DNA of 64,000 nucleotides from Chryseobacterium piperi (GCF_002285635.2 NZ_CP023049.2:1860001-1924000), one strand, 5' to 3'. Numbered from the stretch's first letter, positions 8,314 to 17,983 are shown. Notes: a model not told the origin generated them from the letters alone. Translations and numbers: made by a program.

Positions 8314-10917
8314 ATGACATCACAAGAGATACGTCAAAAATTTTTAGATTATTTTAAAAGTAAAGACCACCTTATTGTTCCTTCAGCACCTATCGTGTTG
8401 AAAGACGACCCTACCCTAATGTTTTCCAATTCAGGAATGACGCAGTTCAAGGATTTTTTCTTAGGTTACAAAACACCTACCGCCCCAAGAATTGCCGATA
8501 CTCAAAAATGTCTGAGAGTTTCAGGGAAGCATAATGACCTGGACGATGTGGGTAGAGATACTTACCACCATACGATGTTCGAAATGTTGGGAAACTGGTC
8601 TTTTGGAGACTATTTCAAAAAAGATGCTATTGCTTTTGCCTGGGAACTTTTAACGGAGGTGTATGGAATTCCTAAAGAAAATCTGTATGTAACCATTTTT
8701 GAAGGAGATGCTTCCGAAAATCTGGAGAGAGATCAGGACGCCTATGATTTCTGGAAATCTCATATTTCTGAAGACAGAATTATCAACGGAAACAAAAAAG
8801 ATAATTTCTGGGAGATGGGTGAAAGCGGACCTTGCGGACCTTGTTCGGAAATCCACATCGATTTGAGAACTCCGGAAGAAAAAGCTAAAGTTTCAGGACT
8901 TGAGTTGGTGAATAAAGATCATCCACAAGTTGTGGAAGTTTGGAATCTGGTTTTCATGGAATTTAACAGAAAAGCTGATAAGAGTCTGGAAAAGCTTCCT
9001 CAGCAACATGTAGATACAGGGATGGGATTTGAACGCCTTTGTATGGCGTTACAAGGAAAATCTTCCAACTATGATACCGATGTTTTCACTCCGCTTATTG
9101 CTAAAGTTGAAGAACTTTCAGGAAAGAAGTATACCGGAATTCTGGAAGATGAAAAAGATATTGCCATTCGTGTAGTGGTTGACCATATCAGAGCGGTTTC
9201 TTTTGCTATTGCGGACGGACAGCTACCTTCTAACGGAGGAGCAGGATATGTGATCAGAAGAATTTTAAGAAGAGCTATTTCATATTCTTACCGATTCTTA
9301 GGAATGAAAGAACCTTTCCTTTTTGAATTGGTTTCTGTTCTTAGAGCTCAGATGGGAACATTCTTTCCTGAGCTGGAAAAACAGGGAACACTTGTTACAG
9401 AAGTAATTAAAAGTGAAGAAGAATCATTCCTTAAAACTATTGAAAGCGGTTTGGTAAGAGTTGAAAAACTGATCCAACAAACCATTGCCGACAACTCAAA
9501 AGTATTACCAACCGTAGAGGTTTTCGAATTATATGACACCTATGGCTTCCCGGATGACCTAACAAGAATCATTGCCGAGGAAAAAGGCTTGACTATAGAC
9601 GAAAAAGGCTTTGAGGCTGAAATGGAAAAGCAAAAACAGCGTTCCAAAAAAGACTCTGCTTCTAAAGTATATGACTGGGTGGTTTTGGAAGAAAAACCGG
9701 AAACTTTTGTTGGATATGATCAGCTTGAAGCGGAAACCTATATTACAAGATACAGAAAAGTAGAAAATAAAGACGGAGAATTCTATCAGGTTGTATTAAG
9801 CAACTCCCCTTTTTATCCTGAAGGAGGTGGACAGGTAGGTGATAAAGGAACCCTTGAGAATGCTACGGAAAGTTTCGAAGTGATCGAAACCAAAAAGGAA
9901 AACGGATTGATCGTCTCTTTAATCAACGGACTTCCAAAAGATGCCGGAGCTGTTTTTTATGCTAAAGTAAATGCTGCAGACAGAAAGAACTCTCAGGCCA
10001 ACCACTCTGTAACCCACCTTTTACATGAAGCTTTAAGAGAGGTCTTAGGAACTCATGTTGAACAAAAGGGTTCTTATGTAGGACCTGATTATTTACGCTT
10101 TGACTTCTCTCATTTTAATAAAATGACGGAAGAAGAGCTTGCATTGATCGAGGAGAAAGTCAATCAAAAGATCAAAGAAAGTATTGCATTACAGGAGTTC
10201 AGAAATATCCCTATACAAGAGGCAATCGATAAAGGAGCTATGGCTTTGTTTGGTGAAAAATATGGGGATAGCGTAAGAATGATCCAATTCGGAAGCTCAA
10301 AGGAATTATGCGGAGGAACTCACGTAAAAAATACGAGTGAAATCGGTCATTTCAAAATAACTTCTGAAAATTCTGCAGCAGCTGGTATCAGAAGAGTTGA
10401 AGCTATTTCAGGAGATAAATCTGATGAATACTTCAAGAATTTAGAAAAGCAAATTGTAGAGCTTTCCCAATTATTAAAATCTAAAGATGTTGTAAAATCT
10501 ATTGAAAGATTAATCGAGGAAAATACTTCTTTAAAATCTGAGATAGAGTCTCTGAAAAAAGAAAAAGCAAAAGGAGAAATCAATGATTGGAAAAATGCTT
10601 ACGAACAGAAAGAAGATAAACAATTATTGGTGAAGAAAACTTCTTTGGATGCAGGTTCTGTAAAAGACATTGTTTTCCAGTTAAAAAAAGAAATCCCAAC
10701 CTCTGTTACCATTGTACTTTCTAATGCTGATGATAAGCCGATGATTACAGTAGGTGTTTCTGATGATCTTGCGGCCAACTATCAGGCTGGAGCTATTGTA
10801 AAAGAACTGGCCAAAGAAATCCAGGGCGGCGGAGGCGGAAACCCAGGTTTCGCAACTGCCGGTGGAAAAAACCTGGCAGGTTTAGAAAATGCTTACCAAA
10901 AAGCGTTAAATATTTAA
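8314..10917 (+). CDS. alaS: Alanine--tRNA ligase
   Basis: 867 residues; charges tRNA-Ala with alanine. The aminoacylation domain starts at MTSQEIRQKFLDYF and includes SNSGMTQFKD and GESGPCGPCSEIH. The editing domain carries NHSVTHLLHEAL (HxxxH) and CGGTHVKNTSEIG, the zinc-site residues that clear mis-charged Ser/Gly. A coiled-coil linker (about 700-750) leads to the C-terminal DHHA1 domain ending GGGGGNPGFATAGG. The start at 8314 agrees with the family N-terminus. An in-frame extension to 8242 would overlap the promoter and encodes no conserved sequence. Confidence 0.97.
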   Translation: MTSQEIRQKFLDYFKSKDHLIVPSAPIVLKDDPTLMFSNSGMTQFKDFFLGYKTPTAPRIADTQKCLRVSGKHNDLDDVGRDTYHHTMFEMLGNWSFGDYFKKDAIAFAWELLTEVYGIPKENLYVTIFEGDASENLERDQDAYDFWKSHISEDRIINGNKKDNFWEMGESGPCGPCSEIHIDLRTPEEKAKVSGLELVNKDHPQVVEVWNLVFMEFNRKADKSLEKLPQQHVDTGMGFERLCMALQGKSSNYDTDVFTPLIAKVEELSGKKYTGILEDEKDIAIRVVVDHIRAVSFAIADGQLPSNGGAGYVIRRILRRAISYSYRFLGMKEPFLFELVSVLRAQMGTFFPELEKQGTLVTEVIKSEEESFLKTIESGLVRVEKLIQQTIADNSKVLPTVEVFELYDTYGFPDDLTRIIAEEKGLTIDEKGFEAEMEKQKQRSKKDSASKVYDWVVLEEKPETFVGYDQLEAETYITRYRKVENKDGEFYQVVLSNSPFYPEGGGQVGDKGTLENATESFEVIETKKENGLIVSLINGLPKDAGAVFYAKVNAADRKNSQANHSVTHLLHEALREVLGTHVEQKGSYVGPDYLRFDFSHFNKMTEEELALIEEKVNQKIKESIALQEFRNIPIQEAIDKGAMALFGEKYGDSVRMIQFGSSKELCGGTHVKNTSEIGHFKITSENSAAAGIRRVEAISGDKSDEYFKNLEKQIVELSQLLKSKDVVKSIERLIEENTSLKSEIESLKKEKAKGEINDWKNAYEQKEDKQLLVKKTSLDAGSVKDIVFQLKKEIPTSVTIVLSNADDKPMITVGVSDDLAANYQAGAIVKELAKEIQGGGGGNPGFATAGGKNLAGLENAYQKALNI

Positions 10918-10942
10918 ATAACAATAAATTACCAATTATCAT

Positions 10943-10971
10943 AAAAACTTCCGAAAATTTCGGAAGTTTTT
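10943..10971. terminator. Bidirectional terminator after alaS
   Basis: Perfect inverted repeat AAAAACTTCCGAAA / TTTCGGAAGTTTTT, U-rich on both sides, 26 bases after the alaS stop. Confidence 0.85.
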
Positions 10972-11092
10972 CATTTTCCAACACTTCATATAATTGACTT
11001 TCATTAGATTTACTTCAAAAACGGAGTCTCAATAAAGTTTGAAATTATTAGTAATAAGGTGAATAAAAGTTTTTCAGAATAAGAAATATGAT

Positions 11093-11100
11093 TAATTTTG
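11093..11100 (+). promoter_or_regulatory. Promoter -7 element for the DUF5686 gene
   Basis: TAATTTTG matches TAnnTTTG. It lies only 16 bases before the ATG at 11116, implying a very short 5' leader. Confidence 0.5.
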
Positions 11101-11115
11101 ATTGACATTTACTTC

Positions 11116-13530
11116 ATGAAAAGAGTTCTATTTATAATATTTTTCTGGACATTTATTTTTGGTTATTCGCAATCAAAAATTAACGTTACCGATGAGCTTA
11201 ACAATAGCCCTATCGTCAATGCAAAAATATTTTGTAATGGTAGTTTTCTTGGACAAACGAACTCTAATGGTATTCTTGAATTTAAAACGAAATGCAAGAG
11301 TATTGAAATTCAGGCAGCCAACTACCAGAAAGAAACCGTTCTTGTGGAAGATAATATAGAAGTTTCCTTATATAAAACTACATCAAAAACCACATCAATT
11401 GAAACGGTAATCTTACAGGATAAAAGTGATCCAAGGGCTTTGGAAATTTTAAAGAAAGTTAATAAATATTTCAAAGACAATTCTCCAAAAACATTGGATT
11501 CATATACCTATAAATCCTATGAAAAAGTTTCTTTAGATATTGATGAAGATAGTATTTCCCAGTTTAATCAATTTTTTCAGGACAGCAATTTTTTCAAGAA
11601 AAAAAGAGCGAAGGATTCACTCAATAATATTTCTGCAAGAAAGATCTTTTCAAAAAGTAAACTATTCCTTTGGGAAAGGGCTCAGGAGTTTTTGTATTCA
11701 AAAAAATATGGCGAAAAAATCAACATTTTAGATAACAGGATCTCCGGACTAAAACAGCCTATTTATGAAATGATTGCCTTACAGCAAAGCAACAGGGATA
11801 AAATCCCGAATCAGATCAAACAGGAAAACCGGGGCTTATACCGATTCTTTCTTACCGATACTATTGAACTGGATGGCAGAAAAAATTTCGTCATCCGCTT
11901 TCGTGAAGTAAATTATAAAAAACCGGATAAGAAAAGAAAATTCAATGGCACCATTTATATCGATACAGAAACTTATGGGATCAAGAAGATTGAAAATATA
12001 AGTAAAAATAAAAACGACGGAATTATTACCAGTACGTGGATTTTCTATAAAGATAAATGGTTCCTGGCTCATGAGAAAGTAAAATTACGAATGAGTAGAA
12101 TGGCAATGAAAGAAGATGGCAAGGAAAAAGATGAAGAGAATCCTGAAAAAGCGGAAAAAAGAAGTTTTGGAACCTATGCTTTTCTTACCTCAAAATATTT
12201 TGATTTTCAATCTCCTATTGAAGAAAACTCAAAAGACTTTAAAGGTTATACTTTTTCTGTGAAAAATGCTGATGGAAGGTCATTGAACCAATACAGAACC
12301 GATCCTTTAACAGACCGGGAAAAAAATACCTATACCACTATCGACAGTCTCGGAAAAATCTATAATATTGATAATAAAGCCAAGATATTAACCGGATTAA
12401 TCAATGGTCAGATCAGACTTGGAATTGTTGATTTTGCAGTTGATGAGATTGTTAATTATAACTTATACGAAGGATTCAGGGTGGGATTAAAAGCCAAGCT
12501 GAACGAGAATTTCAATCCGTACTTTTCACCCGATTATTATTTTGCGTATGGTTTCAAGGATGATAAATGGAAATATGGAATCGGTCTGGATATGAAGACC
12601 ACTCTTGAAAAAAATTCATTTTTCAGGATTGAATATTATAATGATGTGACTGCTTCGGGAGAGTTTTACCGAAGACTCTGGAATTTCAAAATGAGGATGA
12701 TGAATTATGGAAATAACTTAAACAATGACCGGTATTATCATTTCAGAGGAGCGTCTTTATCATATCTGAATGATATTACCAATGGTCTTACTCTGGTCTT
12801 TGCTGCCAAAAGAAATTTTGAGCAGGCCATGTTTGATTACAAATTCCGGAATAACGGCCCCGCGTTTGAAAACTTCTATACTTTATTCACCTTAAAATTT
12901 TCACCCAACTCGACCAACATTATGACCCCTCAGGGAAAATCTATTATTGATCAAAAATACCCTGAGCTTTACTTTAATTATGAACAAAGTTATAAGGTCT
13001 TAGGAGGTGATTTCAATTACACTCGTTTTGATGCATTATTTGTGCATAATTTCAAAACAATATTAGGAACAACTGGAGTACGATTGTACGGAGGACTGGT
13101 TTTAGGTGAAGCTCCTATCTGGAAAAACTTCACCATGAACGGATTGGCATCTCCAGGAAGAGATATTAACTTTAACCTGACCTCATACCTTGGTTTTGCA
13201 ACGCTGGAAGGAGGGAAATATTATAATGATAAATTCATAGCCTATTACTTCACTCATAAACTTCCGGTTTATTTAAAAAGCATAGGCCAGAATGTTTCAA
13301 GTTTTGATTTTGTTTTAAGAGGCACCATAGGAGATATGAAAAATCCGGAATATCATGATTTCAGATTTAGAAAACTGGATCGCCTTTACCAGGAAGTAGG
13401 TCTGGAATGGAATAACTTCCTCTCAAGCTATTTTAATCTGGGTGTATTTTATCGGGTAGGCTATTATACAACGCCCAATTTTAAACAAAATTTTGCAATA
13501 CAATTTAAACTAAAACTATTAGAATTTTAA
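11116..13530 (+). CDS. DUF5686 family outer-membrane protein with carboxypeptidase-regulatory-like N-terminus
   Basis: 804 residues. A signal peptide (MKRVLFIIFFWTFIFGYSQ) is followed by a CarboxypepD_reg-like beta-sandwich (about 20-90, DELNNSPIVNAKIFCNG, then AANYQKETV) as found on many Bacteroidetes surface proteins. The rest is a DUF5686 region whose last 350 residues alternate aromatic beta strands and end in an aromatic-rich strand (NFAIQFKLKLLEF), consistent with an outer-membrane barrel. A Lys/Glu-rich insertion lies at about 335-355. The function of DUF5686 proteins is unknown. The ATG at 11116 is chosen because the signal peptide begins there. An operon with the next two genes is likely (10-base gaps). 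Confidence 0.88.
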   Translation: MKRVLFIIFFWTFIFGYSQSKINVTDELNNSPIVNAKIFCNGSFLGQTNSNGILEFKTKCKSIEIQAANYQKETVLVEDNIEVSLYKTTSKTTSIETVILQDKSDPRALEILKKVNKYFKDNSPKTLDSYTYKSYEKVSLDIDEDSISQFNQFFQDSNFFKKKRAKDSLNNISARKIFSKSKLFLWERAQEFLYSKKYGEKINILDNRISGLKQPIYEMIALQQSNRDKIPNQIKQENRGLYRFFLTDTIELDGRKNFVIRFREVNYKKPDKKRKFNGTIYIDTETYGIKKIENISKNKNDGIITSTWIFYKDKWFLAHEKVKLRMSRMAMKEDGKEKDEENPEKAEKRSFGTYAFLTSKYFDFQSPIEENSKDFKGYTFSVKNADGRSLNQYRTDPLTDREKNTYTTIDSLGKIYNIDNKAKILTGLINGQIRLGIVDFAVDEIVNYNLYEGFRVGLKAKLNENFNPYFSPDYYFAYGFKDDKWKYGIGLDMKTTLEKNSFFRIEYYNDVTASGEFYRRLWNFKMRMMNYGNNLNNDRYYHFRGASLSYLNDITNGLTLVFAAKRNFEQAMFDYKFRNNGPAFENFYTLFTLKFSPNSTNIMTPQGKSIIDQKYPELYFNYEQSYKVLGGDFNYTRFDALFVHNFKTILGTTGVRLYGGLVLGEAPIWKNFTMNGLASPGRDINFNLTSYLGFATLEGGKYYNDKFIAYYFTHKLPVYLKSIGQNVSSFDFVLRGTIGDMKNPEYHDFRFRKLDRLYQEVGLEWNNFLSSYFNLGVFYRVGYYTTPNFKQNFAIQFKLKLLEF

Positions 13531-13540
13531 CCATTTAGCT

Positions 13541-13777
13541 ATGCGAAAAATAGAAATAAAAGCAGATGATTTTTTTGAGTTATTACGATTAAAAGATGTT
13601 TCCATGTGGGAGATTTTTTTACAAATGATCGATGGAGAAGAGAAAGAAATTATTTTCATAGACCGTGAAGAAAAAGTTCTTTTTACTTATATTCTTCCCG
13701 CTGACAAAGAAAAACTAGAAGAAGACAGGAAAGAATTTTCAAAGCAATTCTCTGAAAAATTAAGCACTCTGAACTAA
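13541..13777 (+). CDS. Small acidic protein of unknown function
   Basis: 78 residues, not recognised. It is rich in Glu, Asp and Lys, with no signal peptide or membrane segment. The sequence reads as a compact alpha/beta start (MRKIEIKADDFFELL) followed by a strongly charged C-terminal helix. It sits 10 bases after the DUF5686 gene and 9 bases before the M28 peptidase gene, so it is almost certainly co-transcribed and real. Whether it assists the envelope proteins encoded around it is unknown. Confidence 0.7.
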   Translation: MRKIEIKADDFFELLRLKDVSMWEIFLQMIDGEEKEIIFIDREEKVLFTYILPADKEKLEEDRKEFSKQFSEKLSTLN

Positions 13778-13786
13778 TACAATCGC

Positions 13787-15256
13787 ATGAATAAAAAATA
13801 CCTATTTTCATTATTAAGCATACTTGCTTTCTGTTTTGGAAGTGCTCAGAAATATCAGCAGCCATTGGTTTCCGCAATCAAAGAATCGGACATTAAAAAA
13901 GACATGTACGAAATGGCGGCAGATCAGTTTTGGGGGCGTGAAGCCGGAACATTGAACGAACTTAAAGTCTCGATGTGGCTTGCTGATAAAGCAAAAGACG
14001 CAGGCATGAAACCTGCTGGCGATAATGGAACATTCTTCCAGTTTTTTGATATGTACCGTCATCAGATTATTCCTCAAAGTTCCATGAAAATCGGTGGAAG
14101 CACTTTAAAGTTATGGAAAGACTTTCTGGTTGCAGAACCCGTGAACACAAATATAGATGCGGATATTGTATATGCAGGAAATGCAGAACCAGAAGAATTA
14201 TCCAAGCTTGATCTAAAAGGAAAAGTACTTGCAATTAATGCTTCTGATAAGAATATAGACAAGGAAATGACCCTTTTTGTAAGGAGGTATCCGGGATTTA
14301 TAAGAACAAAATATTACAATAAGGCTTTTAATCTTGGAGCAAAGGCTATTATTTTTATCACAGATGATATTTCAGAAAAAAGTTGGGCTGAAGTTCTTCC
14401 TCAGATGACCAGAGGATCTTATGGGGTTGAAGGTTTAAGAGAAAGCATCACTAATAACATTCCTGTTTTATGGATTAAAAAGGAGAATTCTGAATGGGTG
14501 AAAAACAATCCTAAGGTTTCTTTACACCTAATCACAGAAACATATAAATATCCTTCCGTAAACGTAATAGGAAAAATTGAAGGAACCCATCCTAAGCTGA
14601 AAAATGAATATGTATTAATCAGCGGGCACCAGGATCATGATGGAATCAGACATCCTATTAAAAATGACACCATTTACAATGGCGCTGACGATAATGCCAG
14701 TACTTGTGTAGCAATGCTGGCAATGGCAAGAGCTTATAAAAAGCAACCTGGAAAAAGAAGCATTCTTTTTGTTTTTCATGGCGCTGAAGAAAGAGGGCTG
14801 CTCGGTTCCAGATGGCATGCTGCTCACCCGGTAGTTCCAAAAGAACAAATTGTCGCTGTATTGAATGGAGATATGATCGGAAGAAACAGTCTCGATGAGG
14901 CAGCTTTATTAGGAGGCAATACTCCTCATAAAAATTCTGAAGAATTGGTCAAAATGGCTGAAGACGCGAATAATGAAAGTACCAAATTCAAATATCTAAA
15001 AGATTGGGACTCCCCTACCCATGCAGAATATTTCTACTTTAGAAGTGACCATCTCCCCTATGCAAAAGCTGGAATCCCTGCGATATTTTTCACCAGTGTT
15101 TTACACGATCAATATCATACACCTCAGGACGAATCTGAAAATATCAATTATAAAAAATTGTATAAAATGACCGAATGGATGTACAGAACTTCCTGGAAAG
15201 TAGCGAATGAAAATGAGCGTCCAAAGGTAATTCCGAATTTTACTCTGGAAAGATAA
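13787..15256 (+). CDS. Secreted M28 family metallopeptidase
   Basis: 489 residues. The signal peptide MNKKYLFSLLSILAFCFGSAQ predicts export. A PA-like inserted domain lies at about 110-240. The M28 catalytic domain follows with SGHQDHDG (first zinc His and nearby Asp), GADDNAS (bridging Asp), HGAEERGLLGS (catalytic Glu and ligand), NGDMIG (Asp ligand) and a final His in SVLHDQYHTPQDE. All expected di-zinc ligands are present, so it should be an active aminopeptidase or carboxypeptidase in the periplasm or outside the cell. It is the last gene of the operon; a terminator follows at 15309. Confidence 0.92.
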   Translation: MNKKYLFSLLSILAFCFGSAQKYQQPLVSAIKESDIKKDMYEMAADQFWGREAGTLNELKVSMWLADKAKDAGMKPAGDNGTFFQFFDMYRHQIIPQSSMKIGGSTLKLWKDFLVAEPVNTNIDADIVYAGNAEPEELSKLDLKGKVLAINASDKNIDKEMTLFVRRYPGFIRTKYYNKAFNLGAKAIIFITDDISEKSWAEVLPQMTRGSYGVEGLRESITNNIPVLWIKKENSEWVKNNPKVSLHLITETYKYPSVNVIGKIEGTHPKLKNEYVLISGHQDHDGIRHPIKNDTIYNGADDNASTCVAMLAMARAYKKQPGKRSILFVFHGAEERGLLGSRWHAAHPVVPKEQIVAVLNGDMIGRNSLDEAALLGGNTPHKNSEELVKMAEDANNESTKFKYLKDWDSPTHAEYFYFRSDHLPYAKAGIPAIFFTSVLHDQYHTPQDESENINYKKLYKMTEWMYRTSWKVANENERPKVIPNFTLER

Positions 15257-15308
15257 ATGCAACCCATATCCACTGATTTTGCATTTTTTAAATACTGCTA
15301 TAAAACTT

Positions 15309-15336
15309 TGCGTTGGACTTTTTCAACGCATTTTTT
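15309..15336 (+). terminator. Terminator after the M28 peptidase gene
   Basis: TGCGTTG / CAACGCA stem with an 8-base loop, then TTTTTT. Confidence 0.8.
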
Positions 15337-15429
15337 ATTGGCTATACTATTGTTATAGAATAAATTGTATAAAAAAATTAAAGAGTTTTAAAACTTATGT
15401 ATGTTCCTAAGCACCATAATAATTCTTGA

Positions 15430-15463
15430 GATAACTAAAGTATTTATAAAACTTTTATGGTTT
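15430..15463 (+). repeat. Dispersed repeat, family C (copy 1)
   Basis: GATAACTAAAGT...AAAACTTTTATGGTTT closely resembles 35177-35216. It is followed by CCACAGATGA and AGATTTACACA, sequence of the kind seen between flavobacterial genes. It probably predates the IS110 insertion. Confidence 0.45.
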
Positions 15464-15544
15464 AATTTTTTAAACCACAGATGACCTTTAGATTTACACA
15501 ATGAATTAGTATTAAATTAGATAATAATTATATTCTGAAGAACC

Positions 15545-15683
15545 AGAGAAAATAAAGTGAACTAAACAGATTTCCAGAACAGAACTATTCTGAGTATCAG
15601 ACTTTATTTTCTCTTTTGAATATCTGCCATTTAGAATGTTAAGCATTAAGGCTTATTAAAGGTTTTAGCATTATTCAAAATGG
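15545..15683 (+). ncRNA. Candidate bridge RNA of the IS110 element
   Basis: There are two consecutive stem-loops immediately 5' of the transposase. Stem-loop 1 (15545-15614) has perfect 14-base arms AGAGAAAATAAAGT / ACTTTATTTTCTCT around an asymmetric internal loop with an inner CAGAA/TTCTG stem. Stem-loop 2 (15627-15683) pairs CCATTTaGAAT with ATTCaAAATGG around a loop with an inner TAAGC/GCTTA stem. Two loop-bearing hairpins in the left end is the layout reported for IS110-type bridge RNAs (target- and donor-binding loops). Bases 15568-15576 match AGATTTACA, found on both flanks, at 8 of 9 positions. Assignment is inferred from structure and position only. Confidence 0.5.
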
Positions 15684-15714
15684 TTCATTCAGGATAAATC
15701 CTAAATCCAAAGTT

Positions 15715-16716
15715 ATGAAAAGTTATTTTATAGGAATTGATATTTCCAAAGATACCTTGGATGTTTGTATCATGAGTGATTCTGAAGAGAAAGACATTTT
15801 TTTTAAAGTTGAAAATACTCTATCAGGAATTGAAAGTATGATTTCAAGAAACATCCCAGAGAATGCTCAATTGTGGTATTGCTTTGAAAATACAGGAAAT
15901 TATGGGCTGCTCCTTGCCAGGATATTGGAAAGCCAAGAAATAAGCTATTATCAGGTCCCGGCTCTCGAAATAAAATTAAGTCAGGGAATACAAAGAGGAA
16001 AGAATGATCGAGTTGATGCCTGGAGGATTGCCAAGTATGCAAAAACATATTGCAAAGAACTTAAACCTTATCTCCTTCCCAGTAAAGAACTGCTTAAGAT
16101 AAAAAATCTTCTTACCTACAGAAATCATTTGATAAAGGTAAGAACACAGTTCAAGAATGAGATAAAAGCTTTTTATCAGATCAATAAAATAGCTGATGTA
16201 AGTTTTGAAATTAATGATATTATGGGCCATATACAGCAACTGGATAAAAATATAGCATTAGTTGAAGAAAAAATAAAACAGGAAATCCATAATCAACAAC
16301 ACCTCAACCGAAACTTTGAAAAAATAACCAAAGTGAAAGGGGTTGGATTCCTCACAGCAGCTTATATGATTGTATTAACGAATAATTTTACAAGTTTTCA
16401 AAACCCAAGGAAATTCAACTGTTATGCAGGGATTGCTCCTTTTGAGCATACATCAGGAACAAGTGTTCAAGGCAAAACTAAAACAAGTAAACTTAGAAAT
16501 AAAAGAATTAAAACGATTCTTTTTAATGGTGCTAATTCTGCCGTAATTTATGATGAAGAATTAAAATCTTATTACCAAAGAAAAAAACAACAGGGAAAAG
16601 CACATAATTCTATTATCAATGCTGTATGCTGTAAAATTGTATATAGAATATTTGCTGTCGTAAAAAGGGAAGAACCTTTTGTAAATTTAACAAGATATAA
16701 TTTGCATATGTCTTAG
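15715..16716 (+). CDS. IS110-family transposase (DEDD recombinase)
   Basis: 333 residues. The N-terminal RuvC-like domain starts GIDISKDTLDV (Asp9) and continues with FENTG (Glu58) and KNDRVDAWRIA (Asp98, Asp101), giving the DEDD tetrad. A helical linker follows (about 125-200). The C-terminal transposase_20 domain has KVKGVGFLTAAYMI, FNCYAGIAPFEHTSG with the expected catalytic Ser at about 247, and RNKRIKTILFNGANSAV. Nothing is truncated, so the element may be active. IS110 enzymes use a bridge RNA to pair donor and target; see the candidate RNA just upstream. Confidence 0.93.
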   Translation: MKSYFIGIDISKDTLDVCIMSDSEEKDIFFKVENTLSGIESMISRNIPENAQLWYCFENTGNYGLLLARILESQEISYYQVPALEIKLSQGIQRGKNDRVDAWRIAKYAKTYCKELKPYLLPSKELLKIKNLLTYRNHLIKVRTQFKNEIKAFYQINKIADVSFEINDIMGHIQQLDKNIALVEEKIKQEIHNQQHLNRNFEKITKVKGVGFLTAAYMIVLTNNFTSFQNPRKFNCYAGIAPFEHTSGTSVQGKTKTSKLRNKRIKTILFNGANSAVIYDEELKSYYQRKKQQGKAHNSIINAVCCKIVYRIFAVVKREEPFVNLTRYNLHMS

Positions 16717-16750
16717 AATACTCAGATTTACAAAGATGATTTTGCTATTT

Positions 16751-16840
16751 TTTCTCGCTGATTTTAATTTCTATCGAAGATAAAAATCATTGTGCCTAAA
16801 ACATGATATATCAATTTTAGCACCTTAGCGATTAATTTAA
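16751..16840 (+). repeat. Dispersed repeat, family B (copy 1)
   Basis: TTTCTCGCTGATTTT, then GATAAAAATCATTGTGCCT and CACCTTAGCGATTAA. The same modules occur in the same order at 22388-22492 and, inverted, at 43656-43730. Confidence 0.65.
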
Positions 16841-16847
16841 TCTTTTA

Positions 16848-17702
16848 TTAATTCCCACTCAAGAATGTGTCAAGTGTTTTCTTAGCTTCTGCGACATCGT
16901 GTACTCTCAGAATTTTCGCTCCCTGTTTTAAAACTTTCAAATGTAATTTTTGAGTTTCTTCATTAATATCTAATGGAGATTTCCCAAGTGGTTTATAGAT
17001 AAACGACTTCCTGGAAATTCCAATTAATAGCGGAAATTTCCCAAACCTAAGAAAGTCTACTTCATTGATCATTTTCATTTGATCCTCCACTGTCTTTCCA
17101 AATCCAAAACCAGGGTCTAGAATAACATCAGTCACCCCTTTTCGCAACAACTGATCAGTCTTTTCAGAAAAATATCTATTGACTTCCAATGTAATGTCTT
17201 CAAATTTCGTTTTATCATGCATGCTTTCATAAGAAGGATTTACATGCATTAAAATGTAAGGCAGCTTTGTTTCAGCTACAGTATCAAACATTTTTTCATC
17301 ATACTGTCCACCCGAAATATCGTTAATGATATCAATTCCTTCATTAAAACCAAATTTCACAGTTTCAGAATAAAATGTATCAAGCGAGATCAGAGCTTGA
17401 GGAAATTCTTTTTTTATCAAAGAAATGAAATTTCCTAGTCTTTTAATTTCTTCTTCGCTGCTTAAGAATTCGGCATTCGGTCGTGTAGATTGAGGTCCGA
17501 CATCTATGAATTCAGCTCCATCTTTCAATAACTTCTCTGTATGCTCTAAAGCTGATTTTTCACTATTAAACTTCCCTCCATCTGAAAATGAGTCCGGAGT
17601 AAGATTCAGAATACCCATAATTTTAGGCTTCGTTAAATCTATTAATTGACCATTGCAGTTGATCGAGTGAAAAGATTGGATAGTTTGGGAGTTTGAGAGC
17701 AT
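16848..17702 (-). CDS. folP: Dihydropteroate synthase
   Basis: 284 residues; joins p-aminobenzoate to dihydropterin pyrophosphate in folate synthesis. TIM-barrel motifs are intact: GILNLTPDSFSDGG (about 29-42), DVGPQSTRP, SLDTFYSETV, INDISGGQ, LDPGFGFGKT, GISRKSF and a C-terminal RVHDVAE. The first 25 residues are less conserved and partly encoded by a CTCAAACTC-like repeat, but a promoter at 17762 supports this start. The gene is transcribed towards the IS110 element and divergently from the DUF1599 gene. Confidence 0.95.
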   Translation of the reverse strand: MLSNSQTIQSFHSINCNGQLIDLTKPKIMGILNLTPDSFSDGGKFNSEKSALEHTEKLLKDGAEFIDVGPQSTRPNAEFLSSEEEIKRLGNFISLIKKEFPQALISLDTFYSETVKFGFNEGIDIINDISGGQYDEKMFDTVAETKLPYILMHVNPSYESMHDKTKFEDITLEVNRYFSEKTDQLLRKGVTDVILDPGFGFGKTVEDQMKMINEVDFLRFGKFPLLIGISRKSFIYKPLGKSPLDINEETQKLHLKVLKQGAKILRVHDVAEAKKTLDTFLSGN

Positions 17703-17761
17703 GTTGAGTCGGAGGGTTTGAATGTATTAGAGTTTGTGTACTATTTAGTAATTAATCAATA

Positions 17762-17769
17762 CAAAGCTA
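17762..17769 (-). promoter_or_regulatory. folP promoter, -7 element
   Basis: TAGCTTTG on the minus strand, an exact TAnnTTTG match, about 60 bases before the folP start. Confidence 0.5.
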
Positions 17770-17983
17770 AGGACTAAAAGTAATATGAGCAATAAATATA
17801 GGTAATGAGTAATGGACAATAAATTATTTTACAACATAAATTTTACATTCAAAAAACAAAGATCTTCAAACTCTATAGACCCAAACACTTTCACCCTCAA
17901 ACTCTCAAACTCTCAAACATCTAAACTCACCTATTCTGATTCAAAATCATCCTTTAATTCCTGCAACCTAAACGCTATTTTTG

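Larger units (their letters stand above)
15499..16723 (+). mobile_element. IS110-family insertion sequence (ends approximate)
   Basis: Contains an intact DEDD transposase and a structured non-coding region 5' of it. IS110 elements have no terminal inverted repeats and make no target duplication, so the ends cannot be read directly. The bounds given are the inner edges of the 9-mer AGATTTACA, which occurs on both sides (15490-15498 and 16724-16732). The resulting length, about 1.2 kb, suits the family. Confidence 0.5.

Noticed and set aside
15458..15477. TGGTTTA/TAAACCA hairpin as the 5' stem-loop of the bridge RNA
   Set aside because: It lies in sequence resembling the family C repeat and outside the likely IS left end, so it is probably flanking DNA.
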